Assembly: GCA_015662615.1 (NCBI GenBank)
Contig: DQTU01000253.1
Coordinates: forward strand, 1 to 22,330
Length of the DNA stretch: 22,330 nt
Source of the DNA: Campylobacterales bacterium
GTDB taxonomy: Bacteria; Campylobacterota; Campylobacteria; Campylobacterales; QNZT01
Direction: 5' to 3'
A program made the position numbers and the translations under genes. Shown here in pieces: positions 14,668-21,904 of this stretch (position 1 is its first letter; each line of letters starts with the position of its first letter). The notes under the pieces are model-generated. The model worked only from the letters and a program-made list of their open reading frames with translations. It was not told the DNA's origin and did not search any database.

Positions 14668-16650
14668 TTAGTCTAATATGATTGTAAATTTTGCGCCGTC
14701 ACTAACATTCTCAACCTCAAGTTTTCCCTTACAACTATCTTCAATAATAAACTTTGACATATAAAGCCCCAATCCTGTCGAATCAGCACTCTCTTTTGTA
14801 GTAAAATAAGATTCAAAAATTTTATCAATGATTGCTTCATCAATACCACCAGCATTATCTATAATTTCAATATACTTTTTCTGCCCTTTTTCAAAACAAT
14901 TAATTTCTATTTTTGGCTCTTTTATTTCACGCACAAGAAGAATGTTTTCACCATTTTTAAGGAGATTTATCAACACTTGTACCACCTCATTTGAGTAAGT
15001 ACTCAAAGTTACCTCTTTTTCATAAGTTGTCGTAACTTCTATACTGTGTTTGACAAATGAAGAGGAGAGAATAAAGAGTGCTTTTTCAGTAAGTTTTTCT
15101 AAAGTGGTATCTTCTTTTTTTTTGGATGGTTTGAAAAAACCTGCAAAATCATCAATAGTATTTGAGAGATGGTAGACATACTCTTCAATTTTTTCTAAAG
15201 AATACAGAAAAAGTTTTTCATCATATTTTCCAAGATCAATTTTTATTTGAAGCCCAGTAGAAGCAGCTGTTATAGCACTCAGCGGCTGTCTCCACTGATG
15301 GGCAATCATGCTCATCATCTCACCCATTTGTGCCAATTTACTATTGTGAATCATAATTGAGTCTTTATCACGACTCTTTTTTACCTCTTCCTTGACTCGA
15401 AGCTCAAGTTTTTGATTGAGATCTTGTAGCTCTTGTGAAGAGACTTTAGCAATATTAGTTAATGCTCTAGTAATCTCTAAATTCATATCTAGTTTTTTAT
15501 AGTGTGTTTTAAAATAGAGCTCTTTTTGGATTTTTTTATTTGATTCACTAAGTGCAAGCGCAGTCATACTTTGATTTAAAAAAAGTGATTTTTCCTCATT
15601 TGCAAAAAATTCTCCGTACCCATAATAACCACAATTTGTCCCAAGCATTTTATATTGCTCAATCTCAGCATGAGCAATATTTTGTAAAAATCTTCGTCGA
15701 CCCCCAGAGGCGTAAATAAAAAGCGTCTCTACTGATTCATTTTGAGCTATATCTTTAATAATATTTTGTGTATTTTGAAACATCTTTTCAGCATTTCCAA
15801 AAGCGATATGGAGACTTTGCTGTTCATCCATTTTTGTTGCAAACGTTAAAGACCCATCTCCTGGATTTGAACGAACTGATCTTGCGATATACGAACCATT
15901 AGTTGTATCTTTAAAAACAAAAGGAAATTGTAAACCACTAAGTGGCAATTTTGTAGCGATTTCAGAACCTAAATATTTTTCATAAAGATCATAAACTGAC
16001 ATCTTATCGACCGTAAAGATTCTATTTTTTTTTGATTTTGTAATTTTAAATGATCGTCCAACGGGTTCCCATTCTGAGGTGTATCTATTTGAGGCGGTAA
16101 GCTTTTCTCCATTTAAGCTTACTGCAACAATGCCATTTTTAGATATATGTGTATAATTAAATACAGACCCACCATCAAATTTTCCACCATCTCCACAAAG
16201 TCCACCAGAAATTACGAGATCTTGTTTTACTGATTTAATACCGTTTAAAATTTCAGATGCATCTATATCATCAGCCGAAACAAAAAGAATCAATGCTTTT
16301 GTATCTTTTTGAATAATTTCATTAGCCAAAGTTACACCGGCACTATAACTATCTGATTGTGATTCTAAAAAAGTGGATTTAAGAGATGTGTAATCAAATA
16401 CAGTAATGGAGATTACTATATTTGAAGTTAAGATTCGCCCCTCAATTATCTCACCGTCAGTAGTAGTTCCAATCACCGCAGCACTTGGAAGAAGTTCATT
16501 TAGCAATAATGTAATCTTTTGGATCTCATTATGCTTTTTTTGATGTGAAAAAACTTGAATTAAAATATCGCTAGAATCAATTATCTGATTTTCATAGATA
16601 TAATCTCTAAGTTTTTCATCACTTCTAAATCGAATATTGAATGTTTTCAT
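14668..16650 (-). CDS. FIST-domain sensor histidine kinase, soluble
   Basis: A 660-residue kinase with no membrane segment. Residues of about 25–225 look like FIST_N and about 225–370 like FIST_C (GTTTDGEI near 61–68, ISGGLCGDGG near 147–156, LGTNCGYYGYGEF near 336–348), a sensory module proposed to bind small ligands such as amino acids. A helical linker of about 400–440 leads to the DHp helix IAHQWRQPLSAI with H451 as the phosphorylated residue. The ATPase domain has an N box (INLLKN, 561–566), G1 DNAGG (598–602), an F box FESYFTTK and a G2 box STGLGL (624–629), so the kinase appears complete. It has its own promoter and no cognate response regulator with DNA-binding output next to it. Confidence 0.88.
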   Translation of the reverse strand: MKTFNIRFRSDEKLRDYIYENQIIDSSDILIQVFSHQKKHNEIQKITLLLNELLPSAAVIGTTTDGEIIEGRILTSNIVISITVFDYTSLKSTFLESQSDSYSAGVTLANEIIQKDTKALILFVSADDIDASEILNGIKSVKQDLVISGGLCGDGGKFDGGSVFNYTHISKNGIVAVSLNGEKLTASNRYTSEWEPVGRSFKITKSKKNRIFTVDKMSVYDLYEKYLGSEIATKLPLSGLQFPFVFKDTTNGSYIARSVRSNPGDGSLTFATKMDEQQSLHIAFGNAEKMFQNTQNIIKDIAQNESVETLFIYASGGRRRFLQNIAHAEIEQYKMLGTNCGYYGYGEFFANEEKSLFLNQSMTALALSESNKKIQKELYFKTHYKKLDMNLEITRALTNIAKVSSQELQDLNQKLELRVKEEVKKSRDKDSIMIHNSKLAQMGEMMSMIAHQWRQPLSAITAASTGLQIKIDLGKYDEKLFLYSLEKIEEYVYHLSNTIDDFAGFFKPSKKKEDTTLEKLTEKALFILSSSFVKHSIEVTTTYEKEVTLSTYSNEVVQVLINLLKNGENILLVREIKEPKIEINCFEKGQKKYIEIIDNAGGIDEAIIDKIFESYFTTKESADSTGLGLYMSKFIIEDSCKGKLEVENVSDGAKFTIILD

Positions 16651-16696
16651 TGGACTAAAACTGCCTTAAAAGTTAAAAATCTTAAACTAAAGTGGC

Positions 16697-16702
16697 ATTA
16701 TA
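16697..16702 (-). promoter_or_regulatory. -10 box of the FIST kinase gene
   Basis: The minus strand reads TTTAATATAATGCC, a perfect TATAAT about 47 bases before the kinase ATG, with strongly A/T-rich DNA upstream. The predicted leader is about 40 bases. The Shine-Dalgarno is poor (AAGG, about 13 bases from the start). Confidence 0.5.
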
Positions 16703-16752
16703 TTAAATTTTTTATAATAAAAAGCATAAAATGTAAAAAATAGTGCAATAAT

Positions 16753-16786
16753 CTAGGTTAAAATAGGAATAACCCATTTTAACTAG
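16753..16786 (-). terminator. Strong hairpin enclosing the stop of the pseudokinase gene
   Basis: On the minus strand a 14-bp stem with one bulged C and one G·U pair closes a 5-base TTATT loop. The stop codon TAG of the REC–PAS protein lies in the 5' arm. The G·U pair favours minus-strand RNA. A mixed AUUAUU stretch follows instead of a clean U run, with TTTTTT about 13 bases further. It most likely ends or thins the ycjX–ycjF–pseudokinase transcript. Confidence 0.55.
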
Positions 16787-18312
16787 GTAAGAGGTATCGT
16801 TAGTAAAAAGATATTTTGTCCACTATTAAAATATGTTTTTAGATCAGCATTCATGATAATAAGCGCATTTTGTACATGTTTTGGAGCCACTTGTGCTGAT
16901 GAATCTTGCCCAAAATCATCCTCATTATCTTTTTTAAAAAATCTATTCACTAAATTATTACCACTATATTTTTGATTATCACTTGTGGTAATTATCTCAA
17001 TTTTCAAGTTACCTTTTAACTCATAAAATTTCACATCAACTTTCAAATCTTTTGTATCATGATAGCTATCCAATATGCCTCTAATGGCATCTCTTAAAGC
17101 ATCTGGAGAAATTTTTGCATGTAATGTATCAAGATCAGGCTTGGACTCTCTATCTATCGGTATTAAGTTTAGTGTTGCTTTGATCTCATCTGATCTCTCT
17201 TTTAAAATTGATGCAATTACAAAATATATATTTATCTCATCACTTCTATGATGTAATCGCCTCTCAAAATGAGATGTAGAGATTTTTAATGCATCTAAAA
17301 GTACTTTTATATCATACTCAATATCAACCTTCTTCTCATGCTCATTAAGTGCATTTAAACTACCTCGTAGAGAAGAGAGGCAGGAATTAATTTTTTGATC
17401 TTGAAACTTTATCTGTTTGGAACTTGGAATATCTAAAATATGATTTGAGAGTTTCACAATAAACATATCTTTATTAAAAAGTTTCATTTTATTAACTAAA
17501 ACATTAAAACTAAACTCTTTAGATCTATTTTTAATCGTTACAAGAAAATTAAAATCTTGAGCACTTGTTATAAGATCCAACCAAGTTGCTGAGTGATGGC
17601 TATTTAGATAGTTTGGATCACTAACTGGTGACACAAACCTCTTCAATAGTCTTGGATTAGAAACGACTCTGTTAAAAAGCCTGTTTTCTCCAAAAAACTT
17701 TGTAAAGTTTTTATTTGACTCTACTACTTGATTTCCTCTTTTATCATAGACAAAAAGAAGATTTTGGTCGATATCCAAAAAACTTTTATAAATTTTTAAA
17801 AACTCTTTAGCTTCATCAATTTTACGATCTATCATGTTCTCAAAAAGTGAACCACCCATAAAATTATCTTGTTGTGTTTTAAGAATCGAGTGAATACGCG
17901 TTTTAAAAATCATACTATCAATAGGTTTTTTGATAAAATCCAAATTATCATAATGTGCATCAGCATAGAGGCTCTCTTTATAATCCTCCGTTAACAACAT
18001 TACTTTTGGAACATCTTTCAGTACTTGACTTCTATTGAGTCTTGTAATAATTTCAGCACCACTAACCGTTGGAAGTCTATCATCCACTATAATCAAATCA
18101 AGGCTCATATAACTTACAACTTTTAATGCTGCCTTTATATTACCAGCTTCATATACCTTAAAATTTCCAAGATCTTTTAAGAGCTTATGAATTAAAAATA
18201 TATCCAAAGAATTTTGGCTAATAAGTAGTATCTTATAATTTTTATTGACATGTACACTGTTGATTGCAATTTGATCGTCAAACTTATCTTTTTCATATGC
18301 GTCTATAGACAT
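16783..18312 (-). CDS. Receiver–PAS–degenerate histidine kinase (probable pseudokinase)
   Basis: A 509-residue soluble protein with four parts. Residues 26–145 form a receiver domain with D77 (VDDRLP), T108 and K129 (KKP), but the acidic metal-binding pair after the first strand is ISQN (31–34), so phosphorylation is doubtful. Residues of about 180–292 look like PAS (NLLFVYDKRGNQVVESN). Residues of about 305–370 align with a DHp helix pair, where SSLRGSLNAL (313–322) matches HELRTPLTAI except that His and Glu are serines. Residues of about 380–509 have ATPase-domain strands and an F-box-like NRFFKKD (456–462), yet the N box lacks its asparagines (AIRGILDSY) and GTGLGL is replaced by SSAQVAP. 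It ends FLLTIPL, as kinases often do. The domain order is seen; loss of activity is inferred. AAGGAT precedes ATG. Confidence 0.75.
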   Translation of the reverse strand: MSIDAYEKDKFDDQIAINSVHVNKNYKILLISQNSLDIFLIHKLLKDLGNFKVYEAGNIKAALKVVSYMSLDLIIVDDRLPTVSGAEIITRLNRSQVLKDVPKVMLLTEDYKESLYADAHYDNLDFIKKPIDSMIFKTRIHSILKTQQDNFMGGSLFENMIDRKIDEAKEFLKIYKSFLDIDQNLLFVYDKRGNQVVESNKNFTKFFGENRLFNRVVSNPRLLKRFVSPVSDPNYLNSHHSATWLDLITSAQDFNFLVTIKNRSKEFSFNVLVNKMKLFNKDMFIVKLSNHILDIPSSKQIKFQDQKINSCLSSLRGSLNALNEHEKKVDIEYDIKVLLDALKISTSHFERRLHHRSDEINIYFVIASILKERSDEIKATLNLIPIDRESKPDLDTLHAKISPDALRDAIRGILDSYHDTKDLKVDVKFYELKGNLKIEIITTSDNQKYSGNNLVNRFFKKDNEDDFGQDSSAQVAPKHVQNALIIMNADLKTYFNSGQNIFLLTIPLT

Positions 18313-18325
18313 AATTTTATCCTTG

Positions 18326-18345
18326 CGATATTTTACTCTATATCG
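18326..18345. promoter_or_regulatory. Inverted repeat CGATAT-N8-ATATCG upstream of the pseudokinase gene
   Basis: A perfect 6-bp dyad lies in the 54-base gap between ycjF and the REC–PAS gene, overlapping a possible -10 (TAAAAT on the minus strand, 18330–18335). It might be an operator or a weak RNA hairpin. The support is structural only. Confidence 0.25.
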
Positions 18346-18366
18346 GCAATATGAAAAAATGTTTTA

Positions 18367-19383
18367 CTAATTTGAGTTTTTATTATTAAATATTTTATTT
18401 ATTATATTTTTTGTAAGATTTTTTAAAAATCCTTCATTCTTATCTTTGTAAATTATTGGTCTTACTGACTTTATAGTTCCCAATCCCACTCGAGCTGTCA
18501 AAACTCCATTTGCAACACCTTGTGCCCCGTGAAGAGAAAGTTTTGAAAGCATAGAGCTGCCTACTACATCTCCAGAGTGATGGGTTAAGAGTTCAGTAAC
18601 ACTTGCAAATGCAAGATTGATAATAACACTTTTAACAAGAACCATTTCGCCTATAAAGTTTGGTTTATATCCATAAAGTTTTGAAACATCAGTTATCATG
18701 GCATGTGAGCGACTGATAATCAAAATAGCATCTATAAAAGCAACAGGACTTATTGCAGTAGAGACTGCAGTTTGCGAAGCATAATTTAAAATGATATTTT
18801 TTGCTTTTTCATCTAACTGTTTTAAAACTAACTCATCAACTCGCTCTATCACTTCGCCGGCCATCATGTTATCTAGCTCAGCTTTTGCCTTTTTTGCACT
18901 TTGGCGTACTTTTTCATCTTCATGATTTTCATATCTCTCAATAATTTTCAGAGCATAGCTTTTTACATCAGCAGTAGGATTTTTGATAAGTGCTAACCCT
19001 TCTTTTTGAAGTGTATCAATGCGTTTTAATTTTTTGTAGCCCATATACTGTTTTACAAAAGAGTAGCCAAGAATTCCCACTAAAGAAACCAAAAGAAGAA
19101 GATATATTACCCCTAAAAATGGCATAGTTTGGAGCATTGAAGAGGCAGTAAAAGCAGCATCATATATGGTTCCAATTACTATTAACGAAGCTAAAAGTCC
19201 ACCAACAATCAAGCTCTTTTTTGCAAATCCACCTATCGCTTTAAGAGAAGTTAATCTTTTTTTCTCTTCCCTCTCTACCTCTTGCAAAACTGCATCTTCA
19301 TCGAGACGGCTAGGTTCAAGTGCTTTACTTTCTACTTCCTCTTTTGGCTCTTCTTCTATGCGTGTTGGTTTTAACTTATTCAT
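18367..19383 (-). CDS. ycjF: YcjF-like DUF697 inner-membrane protein
   Basis: A 338-residue membrane protein of the YcjF/DUF697 type. The N-terminal 55 residues are acidic and charged (many Glu and Lys). Two membrane segments follow at about 56–76 and 88–110. A charged, helical middle runs to about 185, and the C-terminal part (about 185–315, with VSTAISPVAFIDAILIISRS and LGYK-like segments) matches the DUF697 region. It overlaps ycjX as ATGA, and the ycjX–ycjF pair is a known arrangement in proteobacteria, where it is linked to envelope stress in E. coli. The role is not settled; a membrane partner for the YcjX P-loop protein is the natural reading. The gene ends in a lysine/asparagine-rich tail. 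Confidence 0.75.
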   Translation of the reverse strand: MNKLKPTRIEEEPKEEVESKALEPSRLDEDAVLQEVEREEKKRLTSLKAIGGFAKKSLIVGGLLASLIVIGTIYDAAFTASSMLQTMPFLGVIYLLLLVSLVGILGYSFVKQYMGYKKLKRIDTLQKEGLALIKNPTADVKSYALKIIERYENHEDEKVRQSAKKAKAELDNMMAGEVIERVDELVLKQLDEKAKNIILNYASQTAVSTAISPVAFIDAILIISRSHAMITDVSKLYGYKPNFIGEMVLVKSVIINLAFASVTELLTHHSGDVVGSSMLSKLSLHGAQGVANGVLTARVGLGTIKSVRPIIYKDKNEGFLKNLTKNIINKIFNNKNSN

Positions 19384-20741
19384 ACTCTATCCTTAAGCAA
19401 ACTATAAATTAATCTATCCATGCGGATATGCTCTACTGCATTTGAATCACGCGGGGGAAATGAGATGGGTTTAAAGGTTTGAAAATTAAAATCTGCATTT
19501 TTCCAAAAATTTGGATCTTTATAATCTGCGGGAAGAGTGCCTGGAAAATGTGTTGAAGGCTCTTCTTCATCTTCTACAATACCTCTCACACAATCCACTT
19601 CAGCCCCTTCTAACATCGCTTTGACAAACTGAGTACTTTTTACCGCTGAAAAAATCGTAACTTCAGTATCTATATGTTTAACATCTAACTCTTTCTTGAT
19701 ATCCCATATCATCTCACTCAAAAGGTTCATGTAACTCTCATGAGCAGATACAGGAATATGATCAGCTTTAGTTGCGGCAAACAAGACATGATCAATTTTC
19801 ATATCAAAAAATTTAGAAAAAACATTGTTTGAACCATAAGTAAAAGTTTTGAGTATACTTTTTAGTGCAAGATGCATATCCTCAAAGACAGCTTCTCCCT
19901 CATTGAGCGTTTTTACAAGATCAACTAAGACAACTTGAGAATCAAATGTTTGAAAATGTTCAAGATATAATCGTTTTGCCACTTCACTAACATAACTCTC
20001 ATATCGTTTTTGAAAATTTGAATAAATCGAATCTTCTTCTACAAGCCCAGAAGGAGTAGGAAGCGGACAAAATAGTAGCAATGGATCATCTTTCATATCA
20101 CCTGGTTCTATAAAACGCCCTGGTTGCATAAAAGAGAACCCATGATAATAAAGACTCTTCAGATATTCGCTATACAGATCAAAGAGTTGTTCTTCAATTT
20201 CAAAAGTATCGCCTTTTTTATAAAGTGAATGTTGTTTGATATCCATCAGCCACTCTTTTGAAAAGTCAGCACGAGCATGCTCTTTGGCTAAATTTATTAT
20301 AAACTCAGACCACTCTTGATAGCTCATATCAAGCATCGCCAAATCTAAAAGCCACTCACCGGGATAATCAATCAACTCTAAATTGATAATTTGATTTTCT
20401 AAAAAGCCATATTCACTCTTAAACTCCAATTGAATGGTTGTTTTACTAACCGCCTTTGTAGATTTTGGCCATCTAGGGTTTTCACTTCTCAAAGCTTTTA
20501 ATTTATTATAATAATCAAATCGCATGTAGATACTATCAGGAGGAAGCAGCCGTGCAACAAAAGTGCGTCCCAACTTATCATTGAGATAAGGTAATTTATC
20601 ATTTGCAATGAGTTGATTGATAATAGAGGTCAAAAAAACCGTTTTCCCACTACGACTCATGCCAGTAATGGCTACTTTTATCGTCTTATCAGGAGTGGGA
20701 ATTTTAAAACCTAAATCAATATCTTTAATAAATTCTATCAT
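19380..20741 (-). CDS. ycjX: YcjX-like P-loop NTPase (DUF463)
   Basis: A 453-residue soluble protein of the YcjX family (E. coli YcjX about 465 residues). It has a P-loop GMSRSGKT at 27–34 followed by VFLTSIINQL, a family trait. Other conserved-looking parts are FVARLLPPD, the LIDYPGEWLLDLAML stretch (a DxxG-like switch) and LFCPLPTP. Family members bind and hydrolyse GTP, and are thought to act at the inner membrane with YcjF under stress. The start is the ATG at 20741. There is no Shine-Dalgarno, and a perfect TATAAT ends only 6 bases upstream, so the mRNA is probably leaderless. It heads the ycjX–ycjF–pseudokinase transcript. Confidence 0.85.
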   Translation of the reverse strand: MIEFIKDIDLGFKIPTPDKTIKVAITGMSRSGKTVFLTSIINQLIANDKLPYLNDKLGRTFVARLLPPDSIYMRFDYYNKLKALRSENPRWPKSTKAVSKTTIQLEFKSEYGFLENQIINLELIDYPGEWLLDLAMLDMSYQEWSEFIINLAKEHARADFSKEWLMDIKQHSLYKKGDTFEIEEQLFDLYSEYLKSLYYHGFSFMQPGRFIEPGDMKDDPLLLFCPLPTPSGLVEEDSIYSNFQKRYESYVSEVAKRLYLEHFQTFDSQVVLVDLVKTLNEGEAVFEDMHLALKSILKTFTYGSNNVFSKFFDMKIDHVLFAATKADHIPVSAHESYMNLLSEMIWDIKKELDVKHIDTEVTIFSAVKSTQFVKAMLEGAEVDCVRGIVEDEEEPSTHFPGTLPADYKDPNFWKNADFNFQTFKPISFPPRDSNAVEHIRMDRLIYSLLKDRV

Positions 20742-20747
20742 TTTATG

Positions 20748-20753
20748 ATTATA
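20748..20753 (-). promoter_or_regulatory. -10 box of ycjX, giving a leaderless mRNA
   Basis: The minus strand reads GATATAATCATAAAATG. With transcription starting 6–7 bases after the TATAAT box, the first transcribed base would be at or next to the A of the ycjX ATG. Confidence 0.5.
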
Positions 20754-20785
20754 TCAAAACTATGTGAAATTTTAGTTTTTATTGC

Positions 20786-20791
20786 TAAAAT
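20786..20791 (+). promoter_or_regulatory. -10 box of the plus-strand 170-residue gene, likely leaderless
   Basis: GCTAAAATATGAATATG: TAAAAT, preceded by T-rich DNA, touches the first ATG at 20792 and lies 6 bases before a second in-frame ATG at 20798. A normal start site would fall at the second ATG. Confidence 0.4.
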
Positions 20792-21304
20792 ATGAATATG
20801 AAAAACATTACTAAAAAAGAGATTCAAGAACTTCTCACAATCATACCACGAAATTATCCATCCCTAGATATATTTCATCTCACAAACTCTTGCAATGGAA
20901 TTTGCCAAGAGTTATTTGAGTTTTGCCAATCACAGGGCTATGGGTATGATCTTTCCATACCTGATGCAGAGTATTTTGAGCATATATCCAATACAACAGA
21001 GTTTAAACCACACAAATTTGACTTCAAAAGAAACAGATATAACAGACTCTCAAGGATGTATGATTTTGTTTTTATCTCATTAGATTTAGAAGAGATTGAG
21101 GATATCGATACATTTTATAAAAAACTCTATCCGATAAGTAAGAATGCTGGAACAGTTATATTTATAGTAGATAAGAATTATGACTTACGGGCATTTGAAG
21201 ATAGATTGATTGAGGAAAACTATGTTGCTGTAAATCCTATCGTGGAGACATTTGAAAATTATCAGATATTGTGTGCACAGAAGATGCATGGGTGGGGAAA
21301 TTAG
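20792..21304 (+). CDS. Uncharacterised 170-residue protein, possible methyltransferase-fold remnant
   Basis: I do not recognise this protein, the only plus-strand gene in the window. It is soluble, with no signal peptide or membrane segment. The second half (RMYDFVFISLD, then a helix, then AGTVIFIVDK, then a final IVETFENYQILCAQKMHG) has the strand–helix–strand feel of the end of a class I SAM-dependent methyltransferase, but no GxGxG cofactor loop is visible in the first half; that reading is a guess. Two starts are possible, the ATG at 20792 and the ATG at 20798; promoter spacing favours the second (168 residues). It converges on oorC and shares a hairpin whose 5' arm contains its stop codon. 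Confidence 0.7.
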   Translation: MNMKNITKKEIQELLTIIPRNYPSLDIFHLTNSCNGICQELFEFCQSQGYGYDLSIPDAEYFEHISNTTEFKPHKFDFKRNRYNRLSRMYDFVFISLDLEEIEDIDTFYKKLYPISKNAGTVIFIVDKNYDLRAFEDRLIEENYVAVNPIVETFENYQILCAQKMHGWGN

Positions 21305-21328
21305 AGCTTGGATTTTTCCAAGCTCTAA
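21301..21328. terminator. Bidirectional hairpin terminator between convergent genes
   Basis: A perfect 11-bp stem (TTAGAGCTTGG with CCAAGCTCTAA) closes a 6-base ATTTTT loop. The TAG stop of the plus-strand gene (21302–21304) is inside the left arm, and the oorC stop at 21338 is 10 bases from the right arm. An ATCTTTT stretch follows on the plus strand and a short TTT on the minus strand, so it can serve both directions. Confidence 0.75.
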
Positions 21329-21337
21329 ATCTTTTAA

Positions 21338-21892
21338 CTAAGCCATAGCTTCGTTAGCGTACTTCTCTCCAAGCTCATATGCAACTTTATTTACATCATG
21401 AACCTTAGGTGGTACTTTTGAAAGCATAGTAGCGATAAGTGTCTCTTTATCGATTGCATTCATCATTGTATTTGCGATAGCAAGTGCAACAACAGATTGT
21501 GTGATTACATTCCCTACCTCTTCTTTAGCGATAGAGATAATAGGTATCTCATGGATATTCCATTTTTTTCTATCTTCGTCAGATGGGTGTACTAGGTTTG
21601 GATCAACAACGATCGTTCCACCCTCAGCAACACCACCTTTAAACTGCTGATAACTCACATCTGCAACTGAAAGCATAAAGTTGATCTCGCCATCATTTGC
21701 ATAAGGATAATATATCTCATCATCATCCAAAGTGATATCAACAACCGTTGGGCCACCTCTCACTTGTGAAGTATATGTTGCCGTTTTTAATCCATGCCCA
21801 CCAGTTTTAATCTTTGCAGCAGCAAAAATCTCACCAGCAAGAAGAACACCTTGTCCACCAACGCCTGTAAATCTCATTAATGTTCTAGCCAT
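21338..21892 (-). CDS. oorC: 2-oxoglutarate:acceptor oxidoreductase, gamma subunit
   Basis: This 184-residue protein is the gamma subunit of a four-subunit 2-oxoacid oxidoreductase, which reversibly turns 2-oxoglutarate and CoA into succinyl-CoA with reduction of ferredoxin, flavodoxin or quinone. The N-terminus FTGVGGQGVLLAGEIFAAA is the family's signature loop, followed by TYTSQVRGGPTVVDI. The family also includes pyruvate and branched-chain 2-oxoacid enzymes; the length, the SQVRGG motif and its position after a short beta subunit favour OorC. In Campylobacterota the order is oorDABC, so oorC closes the operon here, and the hairpin at 21301–21328 follows it. AAGGAG precedes ATG. In a reductive-TCA autotroph the enzyme would run in the CO2-fixing direction. 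Confidence 0.88.
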   Translation of the reverse strand: MARTLMRFTGVGGQGVLLAGEIFAAAKIKTGGHGLKTATYTSQVRGGPTVVDITLDDDEIYYPYANDGEINFMLSVADVSYQQFKGGVAEGGTIVVDPNLVHPSDEDRKKWNIHEIPIISIAKEEVGNVITQSVVALAIANTMMNAIDKETLIATMLSKVPPKVHDVNKVAYELGEKYANEAMA

Positions 21893-21904
21893 TGTATTCT
21901 CCTT

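Noticed and set aside
14668..18312. FIST kinase and the receiver protein as an ordinary two-component pair
   Set aside because: The receiver lacks the acidic pair and is attached to a dead kinase rather than to an output domain, and a hairpin and a separate promoter lie between the genes.
20895..21083. A 62-codon plus-strand frame inside the 170-residue gene
   Set aside because: It lies wholly within the better-formed gene in another frame and has no ribosome-binding site or domain character.
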